NCBI GenBank assembly: GCA_002337125.1
Contig: DDFJ01000003.1
Span: forward strand, 1-64,000
Length of the DNA: 64,000 nucleotides
Direction of reading: 5' to 3'
Source of the DNA: Chitinophagaceae bacterium UBA1931
Lineage (GTDB): Bacteria > Bacteroidota > Bacteroidia > Chitinophagales > Chitinophagaceae
The notes beneath the pieces are model-generated. The model was given only the letters and a program-made list of their open reading frames with translations, had not been told where the DNA came from and searched no databases. This document shows positions 8,319-17,313 of the stretch, piece after piece; the first letter of the stretch is position 1; every line of letters starts with the position of its first letter. The translations under genes and the position numbers were made by a program.

Positions 8319-9851
8319 TTAGTTCGACGCATTTTGTCTTACACTGTTTAACAGCTGAGATAATTCTTTTACAATTTCAGGATATTGAGTTGCCAAATTT
8401 GTTCTTTCGCCAATGTCATTTCTTAAATTATACAATTGGGGTTGAGCATTATTTCCCAATTCGATATTCGTTAATTCATCTTTTACTGGCCCGGAATTAG
8501 GTTCAATATATTTCCATTCGCCTTTTACAACAGCAAGGAATTTTAAACCCTGCTCCACCAATATTGTTCTACCCATTTTTGTTTTTCCTAAAAATGTATT
8601 CAGCAAATTTTCACTGTCGCTTCCGTGACCTGACGGCAGTTGATAGTTGAAGAGTTTTGCAAACGAAGCCATAAAATCAACCTGGCAAACCATTGCATCT
8701 GAAACTTGTTGATTGATTTTTGCCGGCCATGATATAATCATAGGCACCCTTGTACCTGCCTCGTATGAGCTGTATTTACCTCCACGCAATGCTCCCCATG
8801 GCTTATGTCCGTTCAGTTGAGTTACCGCTTCATCCTGGTAACCATCATCCAGTACAGGGCCGTTATCACTCGAGAAAATAATCATCGTATTCTCTGCAAT
8901 GCCAAGCAATTTCAATTCTTTCATTATTTCACCAACTGCCCAATCCAACTGAAGGATTGCATCGCCCCTGAAACCAAGACCGCTTTTTCCTTTAAACATT
9001 GTAGATGGCATTCTTGGCACATGTGGCTCCGTTAACGAATAATACAGAAAGAATGGATGAGTTTTATTTGTTTCAATAAACTGTTTTGCTTTTGCTAAAA
9101 ATGTCAACGGCATTTCTTCATCTGTCCATCTTGCTTTATAACCACCACTCATATAACCAATACGCCCAATACCATTTACTATTGTATTGTTGTGTCCCTG
9201 TCCCGGCGATGATTTAAGTTTCAGCAATTCAGGATGTTCAAGCCCGTTAGGATCATTGCCTACTTTTCTCCTGTAATCAACCAGTATCGGATCTGAACTA
9301 TCCATTGCCACTACATACCCATTTTCTACAAATACAGTTGGAACCCGATCAGCAGTTGCCGGGAAAATAAAAGAATAATTGAATCCTACTTCATTAGGAC
9401 CAGGAGATAATTTCACATTCCAATTCTTTTGAACTGCTGTTCCTAATCCTAAATGCCATTTCCCAACAAGCCCGGTTGTATAACCTGCCTGTTGAAACAA
9501 TGAAGGAAGTGTTGTTTTATCAGTAGGAATAATTAACGCAGCATCACCGGGAAGAATATCAGTCCCTGATTTACGCCAGGGATATAACCCTGTCATTAAT
9601 GCATAACGTGATGGTGTACATGTTGCAGAAGTTGAATGTGCGTTGGTAAAACGGATGCCATTACCTGCGAGCTTATCAATATTTGGTGTGTTAATCTTCT
9701 CTGCTCCATAACAACTCAGATCTCCGTACCCAAGATCATCAGCATAAATAAAAATCACATTTGGCTTGGTATTCTTTTTTTGTGCTGAAACATGGATTAA
9801 AGAAAACAAGCAAAGAAGAAACAAAAAATAGCTTTTATTGATAAAATTCAT
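8319..9851 (-). CDS. Secreted S1-type sulfatase (CTPSR)
   Basis: A 510-residue arylsulfatase-type enzyme with a signal peptide ending near residue 23. Metal-binding D38/D39 lie in IYADDLGYGD. The sulfatase signature CTPSR begins at C78, the cysteine converted to formylglycine. A second signature, GKWHLG, follows near residue 130, and FSSDNGP provides further metal ligands. It should remove a sulfate ester from the host polymer or an oligosaccharide in the periplasm or at the surface. Position selectivity cannot be fixed by eye. It is the third of three consecutive sulfatase genes, 56 bp after the previous one. No formylglycine-generating enzyme is encoded in the window. Confidence 0.93.
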   Translation of the reverse strand: MNFINKSYFLFLLCLFSLIHVSAQKKNTKPNVIFIYADDLGYGDLSCYGAEKINTPNIDKLAGNGIRFTNAHSTSATCTPSRYALMTGLYPWRKSGTDILPGDAALIIPTDKTTLPSLFQQAGYTTGLVGKWHLGLGTAVQKNWNVKLSPGPNEVGFNYSFIFPATADRVPTVFVENGYVVAMDSSDPILVDYRRKVGNDPNGLEHPELLKLKSSPGQGHNNTIVNGIGRIGYMSGGYKARWTDEEMPLTFLAKAKQFIETNKTHPFFLYYSLTEPHVPRMPSTMFKGKSGLGFRGDAILQLDWAVGEIMKELKLLGIAENTMIIFSSDNGPVLDDGYQDEAVTQLNGHKPWGALRGGKYSSYEAGTRVPMIISWPAKINQQVSDAMVCQVDFMASFAKLFNYQLPSGHGSDSENLLNTFLGKTKMGRTILVEQGLKFLAVVKGEWKYIEPNSGPVKDELTNIELGNNAQPQLYNLRNDIGERTNLATQYPEIVKELSQLLNSVRQNASN

Positions 9852-9906
9852 TTGCCCTGTGTTTATTGAAATTTAAAATTCATCTTTTTAGTTCAGGAGT
9901 TTTATT

Positions 9907-11256
9907 CTATTCTTCTTTATTAGATTTACCTAATGGATACCATTTTAACGGAGGCAACAACTCTTTCCATCTGGAATATTCACGAATCATTTCATTAGCA
10001 ATTTTGTTTTCGGCACTAAACAAATCTTTTGTTTCACCAATATCAGTTTTTACATTATACAATTGAGGCTGCTGGTTAGGCAAAAAAACCATTTTATAAT
10101 CGCCCTTACGCATACAGCCCTTATTTACATTTACATACCAAAAAAGAGAACGGTTATAATCGCCCGGATCGGGTGATTTAATCATTCTCATAAGATCTTT
10201 TCCATCGAGGCGGTTGTAAGATTTATTTCTCAAATCAGCTCCTGCAGCAGTTAAAAATGTTGGAAGAAAATCAAGAGTAGTGACTGGTGTTTCAAATATT
10301 GACCCAGCCTTAATTCTATTCTTCCAGCGTATTGCCATCGGAACCCTGATGCCTCCTTCATAAACATCACCTTTCATTCCACGTAACGGATAATTATCTG
10401 CAAAACTCATTTCAACCTGTCCGCCATTATCATTTGTAAAAACAAGAATAGTATTGTCCAGCAAATGCAAACTATCCAATACCGCATAAATCTTTCCTAC
10501 ATTTTCATCCAAATTGAAGGTAAGTGCGGCATTTAATGCACGGTTTCGGTTCTTTAATTCCTTGGTAAAACGTTCCAGCAGTTCAGGTTTGGCCTGCATA
10601 GGTGTATGCGGCGCATTAAATGACACGTAAAGAAAAAATGGCTTATCCTTATTTGACTTAATGAATTCAACCGACTTATCACCTATGGCATCTGTAGTGT
10701 ATGGAATTGTCGACGCATCAAGTGGTTTTCCGTTTTCTTCGATGGTTCTTTTTTTGTTGACTTCATAATTACTGCTGCCCCAGAGAAATCCCCAGAAATA
10801 ATCAAACCCACGGTTATTTGGATGAAATTGTTTTGACAAACCAAGATGCCATTTGCCAACAATTCCTGTTGTGTATCCTAATGGTTTTAAATAATCACCT
10901 GCGAGTTTTTGATCAACTGGTAAGCCAAGACTGTCCAATGGAAGGTTATATGTTACTCCCTGGATAAAGTTGATGGTATGTCCAAATTTAGCCTGGTAAA
11001 CTCCGGTAAGCAATCCTGCCCTTGAAGGGCTGCATACTGCACCTGTTACGTATGCATTTGTAAATTTCACACCTTCATTTGCAATACGATCAATGTTGGT
11101 CGTTGCTACCAATCTGGAAGATTGAAAACTAAAATCTCCATAGCCCGCATCGTCAGAAAGTATCAGTACAATATTTGGCTTTTGCTGAGCCTTTGCTGCA
11201 TTAAAAACAAAAAGGCAATAACAAAAAGAAGCTAGCAGTAATATTTTATTTTTCAT
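9907..11256 (-). CDS. Secreted S1-type sulfatase (CSPSR)
   Basis: A 449-residue sulfatase with a signal peptide (about 1-24). Metal ligands are D35/D36 (LSDDAGYGDF), the formylglycine precursor is C75 in CSPSR, and GKWHLG and FTNDNGG complete the active-site set. It resembles arylsulfatase A and N-acetylgalactosamine-sulfatase-like enzymes, which would fit desulfation of GalNAc in chondroitin, but the subfamily is a guess. It lies 20 bp downstream of the iduronate-sulfatase-like gene and 56 bp upstream of the next sulfatase, clearly in one operon. It is shorter than its three neighbours, mainly because its insertions after the core motifs are smaller. Confidence 0.93.
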   Translation of the reverse strand: MKNKILLLASFCYCLFVFNAAKAQQKPNIVLILSDDAGYGDFSFQSSRLVATTNIDRIANEGVKFTNAYVTGAVCSPSRAGLLTGVYQAKFGHTINFIQGVTYNLPLDSLGLPVDQKLAGDYLKPLGYTTGIVGKWHLGLSKQFHPNNRGFDYFWGFLWGSSNYEVNKKRTIEENGKPLDASTIPYTTDAIGDKSVEFIKSNKDKPFFLYVSFNAPHTPMQAKPELLERFTKELKNRNRALNAALTFNLDENVGKIYAVLDSLHLLDNTILVFTNDNGGQVEMSFADNYPLRGMKGDVYEGGIRVPMAIRWKNRIKAGSIFETPVTTLDFLPTFLTAAGADLRNKSYNRLDGKDLMRMIKSPDPGDYNRSLFWYVNVNKGCMRKGDYKMVFLPNQQPQLYNVKTDIGETKDLFSAENKIANEMIREYSRWKELLPPLKWYPLGKSNKEE

Positions 11257-11275
11257 ACTTATTTCCTTATCAATG

Positions 11276-12715
11276 TTATTTACTCAAACTTTTAAAATAC
11301 TCATTAATACCATATTTCGAATCAGGGGCAAGATTTGCCTGGTTAACGGGAATTTGTTTCTGTAATTTTTGAATAATACTTTTATACTTTTTATCTGCAG
11401 CAAGATTGTTCCATTCATTTGGGTCATTTACCATATCATACAGTTCCAAGGAATGATCTTCATATTGTATCAGGCGGAAACGTGAAGATGTTACTGCAAC
11501 ATTTCCTTTACCATAGGCAGTAATAGCCATATGATTCCAATTAGTAGTAAATGGATTTTTTATTAACGGAAGAAGCGAGTGCCCTTCATTCATTTTATTA
11601 GCCGGCAACCCGCACAGATCTGTAAGTGTTGGGTATATATCAATCAACTGTACAGGCTTATTGCATGCAGCTTTAATCGTATTCCCGGGCTGTTTAACAA
11701 TCATTACAATTTTAGATGCCCGTTCCCATAGAGCCTGTTTGCCAAACCTGTTTTTTTCGCCCAAATGATACCCGTTATCCGACCATAAAACAACAATTGT
11801 ATTCTTTGCATACGGACTTTTTTCCAGTGCATCCAGCACTTTGCCTACTTGTGCATCTACAAAGTTTATACAAGCGAGATAAGCCTGCACAGTTTCCTTC
11901 CATTGATTTTTTTCAATCAACCACTCTGTTGTTGGCATTGATGGAAAATCAGCAACTCTTTGCCCCATTAAAGGCACATCATCCAGATCCGATTTAAGAT
12001 ATGGTGGAGTTTGAATTGCATTTAAAGGAAACTGATCAAACCATTTCTGTGGTACATACCATGGAACATGCGGTCTTACAAATCCTACAGCGAGAAAAAA
12101 TGGCTTATCCTGTTTTATATTTAGCTTGTTTACTGCCCAATCAGCAGATTTTACATCCGGCATTAAACTATCTTCATTGGGAAAAGCAGCCCAATCAGTT
12201 CCTGTACCTTTTGGCTTACCAAACCAAAGTGGATCATATTTAAATCTTACTGCTGGTAAGGGACCATATAAATCAGCGGTATCATTTCGATATTCATCAA
12301 ATACATGTGCTCTGTCTCCAAGATGAAAAAGCTTACCTGTGCCCATTGTTTTGTACCCATATTGCTCAAAATAGTCGGGCAAAAAAATTGCATTTCTCGA
12401 TTGCTCATTTGCTTTTTTAATGTCGATATCATCAAGCTGAAGATAGTTTCCTGTTGTTGTAGGCATAAGACCAGTCATAACAGAAGCTCGTGACGGACCG
12501 CAGATAGGTGCCTGGCAATATGCATTAGTAAACAAAACTCCTTGAGAAGCAAGTTTGTCTATATTGGGTGTTTTTGTTTGAGGATGACCTTTCATACAAC
12601 CTACCCAGTCGTTCAGGTCATCAATAACAATAAATAAAACATTTGGCTTATCCTGAGCTGATATACTTTGAAACAATGCGGTTAAAACAATAAGCACTTT
12701 AATAAACCTGTTCAT
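11276..12715 (-). CDS. Secreted iduronate-2-sulfatase-like sulfatase (CGPSR)
   Basis: A 479-residue protein with a signal peptide ending at about residue 20. Metal ligands D32/D33 lie in VIDDLNDWVG, and the signature CGPSR begins at C72. The stretch SVMTGLMPTTTG and the later AVGFVRPHVPW closely follow the iduronate-2-sulfatase pattern, and LWSDNGYHLGEK carries the final ligands. Family knowledge suggests removal of 2-O-sulfate from iduronate or from the unsaturated uronate left by lyases, as expected in dermatan/chondroitin breakdown. It is encoded 48 bp after the chondroitinase-ABC-like lyase and 20 bp before another sulfatase. Confidence 0.9.
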   Translation of the reverse strand: MNRFIKVLIVLTALFQSISAQDKPNVLFIVIDDLNDWVGCMKGHPQTKTPNIDKLASQGVLFTNAYCQAPICGPSRASVMTGLMPTTTGNYLQLDDIDIKKANEQSRNAIFLPDYFEQYGYKTMGTGKLFHLGDRAHVFDEYRNDTADLYGPLPAVRFKYDPLWFGKPKGTGTDWAAFPNEDSLMPDVKSADWAVNKLNIKQDKPFFLAVGFVRPHVPWYVPQKWFDQFPLNAIQTPPYLKSDLDDVPLMGQRVADFPSMPTTEWLIEKNQWKETVQAYLACINFVDAQVGKVLDALEKSPYAKNTIVVLWSDNGYHLGEKNRFGKQALWERASKIVMIVKQPGNTIKAACNKPVQLIDIYPTLTDLCGLPANKMNEGHSLLPLIKNPFTTNWNHMAITAYGKGNVAVTSSRFRLIQYEDHSLELYDMVNDPNEWNNLAADKKYKSIIQKLQKQIPVNQANLAPDSKYGINEYFKSLSK

Positions 12716-12763
12716 ATTGTTATATTGTTTTGATTGATAAGTAATTCATTTTTCATTTGGATA

Positions 12764-15700
12764 TCAGCCTTTTATTCGTTCCAGCAATATTTCAGAAGGT
12801 TCACCGTAGTTACAAATGATGGTCAAAGTACTGTTACCATTCTGATCGTAACTGACACTATACTTTTTATCAATCACTTTCCACTTTCCTTTTAACTTCA
12901 ATTGTATAACTGAAGGTTTTGCAGCTGTTTTATACCATTTTTTTGAATAAATACTTACTTCCTTACGCTTACCATCAGGAAGCAATGGTGTGTCATCCGG
13001 GCCTTCATAAAATGAGAGATCGGGATCAGTAACAGAAACAGACATTGTATCCTGTTTTTCACTTCGCATGAGTAAACACGGTCTGCTTACTGATTGTACA
13101 AACGGATCATTTAAAATCAACCCAGGTTTAAATAACGCATACGCAGTTATTTTTTCCGGACTGTAATAAACAATGTGTGCCACACTATCCTGCTGCAGAA
13201 CTTTATATGGTGGAGATGAAGATTTCATTGATGCAGTAAATTCATCTAACAATGTTTGGTTTGTTTGAATCAGCATGGCGTATTCATAATGCGCATTCTT
13301 TGCTGCAATACCATGATCGATGAATAAACCTGCAAAACTTCCGTCTGTATTTTTTGTATCCTGCTGATTGCGGGAATATTGCTTTTGCTTAAACAAATTG
13401 ACACCGTCTGCATCGGGCAGATAATAACCGGTACCCCTGTTATCAATTACTGTTAACTGCAGATGATTCTGCATTTGCTTATGAAAAGGAAATACGGAAA
13501 CTGCTTCACCATTCAGCCTTAATAAGGCAGACGTATCAGTAAGATAGTTTTGAAACAATGTTGTATGAACAGGATAAGTCGACCCTGCATCATTTACTCC
13601 GGAACCAAGACAAATAACTATGCTATCGAACATAAACCATGATTTAACTGCCCTGAATCCACCCATATTATATTTATCATGCCCATGCAGTTTCATTGCA
13701 AACATCCCTTGTTTTCCGAGACTGCTGCCTCCGCAGAATAGTTCATCAGTAAGTAACATTTCTTCTACCCCGCTGAAATCATCAGGATTTACAACATTGC
13801 TTCGAAGTTTTTCCAGCGGCAGGTATAAAGTGGTACTTCCCGGTACATGGTTCCAGTCCCATCCTTCATCTCTGAAATAACTGCCGTTGTTATCTGTATT
13901 AACAGGGTACATCAATTCTGTATTTCCATATGTAAGGTAACGACCATACATATTTGCACCCGGATAAGATTCATGCGAAACAAAATAACGGTTATGTCCT
14001 CTTACTGTTAACAACCAGTTACTCCTGCGATGTATGCTCAGCAAACCATAATTAATATCCCAATGTCCATTCGGAAATGCTACTGGTTTAATTCCTTTTG
14101 ATAAAAAAAGTTTAGCCCAATCTGTTTTAAAATTTCCATTGAGAATATGCAGATACACAGATGCAAGTGTGCTATCGATAGAGCCTGATTGTGCAGCTGC
14201 CATAAAAGCAAACGGTTCAGCAGCTAATTTCCAGTTACCGGTTGGATGACGGCCTGCAACACTGATTGGCCAATACAACGGGTTGGTATAATAATGCATT
14301 TTAAGTAACGCATCTTTCACTACATCATAAGCAGTTGAAGTAATTGCGAACCCGGTATTTGAAATACAATATACAACGGGGGCTAATCCTTTTAACCCGT
14401 CAATAGCATAGGCAGGATATAATGTTCCATGATGCATAATTGAACCACCCGGTTTGAACGTTCCTTCAATGGCATATTCAGGCCCGATATTGTGTGAAAG
14501 CCAGATTGAATACTCTTTCAAGAGTAAAAACTTTTGCGGAGAATCATCCATAAACAATATTGTTGACAGCATTCCGCCAAGTAATGTATTGAACACATCG
14601 ATATTTGATGAGGGCATTTTTTTTGGCAGCTCCTGTGTACGACCAAGTCCGCTGAACCAATACATATCTTTCCAGACTATTTGATCAAGACCCTGTTGCT
14701 TCAGCAACGGTTTCATTAATAAACAAGCTGAAAAATAATTCCGGAAATAATAACCTATGTGATGCAAAGACCCCATGCCACTTCCATAAGCCCAACCCTG
14801 ATCGTGAAGGTGAAGCAACAATGAAACAAACTGTTTAGTCAATTTTTCTTTTTCAACAGCTGACGTTCCCTCACTCCTGTATGCAGTTGCAATTTTTAAG
14901 AGCAGGTCAACTGCATTTTCAACTCCATATTCTTTTGCCCATGCTTTTGCATCTGCCAAAGACATATTGTCGATGATCTCGTATGCATTGATGGAATTAA
15001 CAGGTTTACCTGCTATGAATTTTCCATCTTGTTTAATTGCATATTTTTCAAACGTTGAATCAATCGCTGCAAGTTGATTTTTCTTAAATGGACCTGCAGA
15101 GAGAAGAAGTTTCTCATAACGGGTTAATATCAGTTCGGCATCTGCGCTATCATTTGCAGATACAGTTTTGGGAACAGGAAGATGATGTGGTATCTGGCTG
15201 AAGTGAAGCAAAGCAGTCCAGTGTGCGTTGGCTGCTTTATCGCCTTTTTTTTCATTCACAAAGGGCACCTGTACATCACGCATAGGTGCACGTGGATCAA
15301 CATTCGCACAATAGACTACTTCATCAAAAAATAAACTTCCTGCTTTGGCAGATGCGGGGCTTTTTATACGAAGCCATTGCATGCCTTTAACAGGTTTTCC
15401 TTTCATATCCCTGTTGTACATAACCCATGCAGTACGCCAGCCGGAATAATCAAGATTAAATGTAAACGAACAGCTAACCTGGTTTTGCTTTCCAAAACTA
15501 AAAACAAGCTGATCTTTAATGGGCCGTTCATTGTAAATCCAGATTGCAAAACAACTCCGTTCATCTTTGATTGCTCCAGCAAACGAAGTATCATTTATTT
15601 CAAGAACAGAACCAGGTAGCCAGTCCCATTTTACAGATTGAGTACCTGACTTATAATGAGTAGTTGATAAGGATAAAGAACCTTTATTTACTTTCCACGT

Positions 15701-15808
15701 TACCGGAAGATTGGTTTCACAAACATCATTAACCTGTGCAAAAAAACACAGCGGATGGAGTAAGAAAACAACAGCTAATAAATTTTCTTTTAACCAGTAT
15801 TTATTCAT
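12764..15808 (-). CDS. PL8 lyase, chondroitin sulfate ABC lyase-like
   Basis: A 1014-residue secreted protein (signal peptide about 1-24), the size of chondroitinase ABC. The N-terminal jelly-roll lyase domain (about 28-190) leads through DPRAPMRDVQVPFVN into the alpha/alpha toroid (about 230-560) and beta-sandwich domains to the C terminus. The catalytic set of Proteus chondroitinase ABC is present: H460 and Y467 in HHGTLYPAY, R520 in AGRHPTG and E648 in RDEGWDW. It should depolymerise chondroitin and dermatan sulfates to unsaturated products. Its ATG lies upstream of the stop of the preceding sulfatase (8-bp overlap), implying translational coupling. Whether it acts endo or exo cannot be told. 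Confidence 0.93.
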   Translation of the reverse strand: MNKYWLKENLLAVVFLLHPLCFFAQVNDVCETNLPVTWKVNKGSLSLSTTHYKSGTQSVKWDWLPGSVLEINDTSFAGAIKDERSCFAIWIYNERPIKDQLVFSFGKQNQVSCSFTFNLDYSGWRTAWVMYNRDMKGKPVKGMQWLRIKSPASAKAGSLFFDEVVYCANVDPRAPMRDVQVPFVNEKKGDKAANAHWTALLHFSQIPHHLPVPKTVSANDSADAELILTRYEKLLLSAGPFKKNQLAAIDSTFEKYAIKQDGKFIAGKPVNSINAYEIIDNMSLADAKAWAKEYGVENAVDLLLKIATAYRSEGTSAVEKEKLTKQFVSLLLHLHDQGWAYGSGMGSLHHIGYYFRNYFSACLLMKPLLKQQGLDQIVWKDMYWFSGLGRTQELPKKMPSSNIDVFNTLLGGMLSTILFMDDSPQKFLLLKEYSIWLSHNIGPEYAIEGTFKPGGSIMHHGTLYPAYAIDGLKGLAPVVYCISNTGFAITSTAYDVVKDALLKMHYYTNPLYWPISVAGRHPTGNWKLAAEPFAFMAAAQSGSIDSTLASVYLHILNGNFKTDWAKLFLSKGIKPVAFPNGHWDINYGLLSIHRRSNWLLTVRGHNRYFVSHESYPGANMYGRYLTYGNTELMYPVNTDNNGSYFRDEGWDWNHVPGSTTLYLPLEKLRSNVVNPDDFSGVEEMLLTDELFCGGSSLGKQGMFAMKLHGHDKYNMGGFRAVKSWFMFDSIVICLGSGVNDAGSTYPVHTTLFQNYLTDTSALLRLNGEAVSVFPFHKQMQNHLQLTVIDNRGTGYYLPDADGVNLFKQKQYSRNQQDTKNTDGSFAGLFIDHGIAAKNAHYEYAMLIQTNQTLLDEFTASMKSSSPPYKVLQQDSVAHIVYYSPEKITAYALFKPGLILNDPFVQSVSRPCLLMRSEKQDTMSVSVTDPDLSFYEGPDDTPLLPDGKRKEVSIYSKKWYKTAAKPSVIQLKLKGKWKVIDKKYSVSYDQNGNSTLTIICNYGEPSEILLERIKG

Positions 15809-17285
15809 GTATATTAAAAGGATCTTTTGTTTTAATTAACCAGGCTTCGAGCCTTGGTTTTAATAATTTCACCTGAGCATGGTTAGGATTATATAAATTA
15901 TTTAATTCAAACGGGTCATTTTTTAAATCAAATAAAAAACCATTCAACTTATTTCCTTTCCGCTGATAAGCCAGTTTATAACGAACAGTGCGTATACCCC
16001 TGAACCCTGTATTCGGATCTACATGATCGCTTACAATAGCACCAAGTATAAATTGTTCAGAAGGCTTTGCCCCTTTTCTGTTCAAAAAATATGAAGCATA
16101 ACTTTTACCATCGACATCGGCAGGAATTTCTTTCTTCAGTCCAACAAGATCAAGCAATGTGGGATAAAAATCTGGCAGGTTACCTAAAAAGGTTTGATCT
16201 ATTCCGGGAATAATCTTTCCTTTCCAGTAAATGATAAACGGAATGGATAATGATTCTTCATAAAAATTATTTTTTGTGACTTCATCATGCTTGCCCAAAC
16301 AGTTACCATGGTCAGCAGTAATAATCACAATTGTATTCTCAAGCAGACCAGATGTTTTTAATCCCTTGATGATCCTGCCAACCTGTTCATCCACACCAGT
16401 AATATTTGCATAATAGTATTTGATGTGATTACGGTATTCATCACCCATTGCAGTACCTGCAGCCGGAATATCCGGATCAGTTAAAAAAGAATCAAGCGGA
16501 ATATTTTTATAAAGATTGTAATATTTATCAGGCACAGTTTTATATTCTGAATGCGGCGGATTCATTGACACAACCAAAGAAAAAGGTTTACCATTCTCCC
16601 GTTCATTGTATTTGTTTGTAAAAAAATCCAATGCCTTATCTGCTTCATGCTCAGGGCCCCATTGATTCACGTAATGAAAACTATCACGGCTGTCGTTTGT
16701 ATCCCAGTACATTGGCTTGTTATGTACATCATATGTACCATATGCATACCAGTAATCAAAACCATGTCGCTTCGAAGGTGGCGTCCATTCATTCCATGCA
16801 ACTTTGCCCGTATTGTTTGATGTGGGAATGTAAGGAGGATGTGGCGAATCCAGGTGCCATTTACCAATATACCCGTTTGAATATCCATTTTTCTTCAGCA
16901 CATCCGACCAGCAAACCATCTGCTCCGGCAACTCAATACCGTAAGGTGCCGATGCTGAATTTACATTACTGTACACTTTATTTTTGAATGGATAAGTACC
17001 GGTGAAGATCATTGCTCTTGCAGGTGAACAAACGGGATAATTGCTCACCATTTGCGTAAGCGTTAATCCTCCCTTTGCAAATGCATCAATGTTCGGGGTT
17101 TTTACTTTTTCTTTTCCCAGGTAACCAACAGCCTGTCCACGCCACTGATCGGCAAGAATAATAACGATGTTTGGTTTTGTAACGGGTTTGGTTTGTTTTT
17201 GTTTAAATGCAAGAAGAGATACCACTGCAAGCAGAAAAAAAACAGGTATAAATGCAACCAGAATTTTATATTTAAACGATTTCAT
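15801..17285 (-). CDS. Secreted S1-type sulfatase (CSPAR variant)
   Basis: A 494-residue sulfatase with an N-terminal signal or anchor (hydrophobic 8-27). The metal site begins with ADQWRGQAVGY around D46, a form seen in one subgroup of sulfatases rather than the usual DD. The signature is CSPAR at C86: it keeps CxPxR but has Ala where most neighbours have Ser. GKWHLDSPHPPY and TADHGNCLGKHDE follow. Related enzymes include sulfatases acting on chondroitin oligosaccharides, so a GalNAc sulfate is a plausible target (inference). It lies between the two PL8 genes, 28 bp after the first and overlapping the second by 8 bp. Confidence 0.9.
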   Translation of the reverse strand: MKSFKYKILVAFIPVFFLLAVVSLLAFKQKQTKPVTKPNIVIILADQWRGQAVGYLGKEKVKTPNIDAFAKGGLTLTQMVSNYPVCSPARAMIFTGTYPFKNKVYSNVNSASAPYGIELPEQMVCWSDVLKKNGYSNGYIGKWHLDSPHPPYIPTSNNTGKVAWNEWTPPSKRHGFDYWYAYGTYDVHNKPMYWDTNDSRDSFHYVNQWGPEHEADKALDFFTNKYNERENGKPFSLVVSMNPPHSEYKTVPDKYYNLYKNIPLDSFLTDPDIPAAGTAMGDEYRNHIKYYYANITGVDEQVGRIIKGLKTSGLLENTIVIITADHGNCLGKHDEVTKNNFYEESLSIPFIIYWKGKIIPGIDQTFLGNLPDFYPTLLDLVGLKKEIPADVDGKSYASYFLNRKGAKPSEQFILGAIVSDHVDPNTGFRGIRTVRYKLAYQRKGNKLNGFLFDLKNDPFELNNLYNPNHAQVKLLKPRLEAWLIKTKDPFNIHE

Positions 17286-17313
17286 TATTATAATTGTTCG
17301 GATGAGAAGATTA

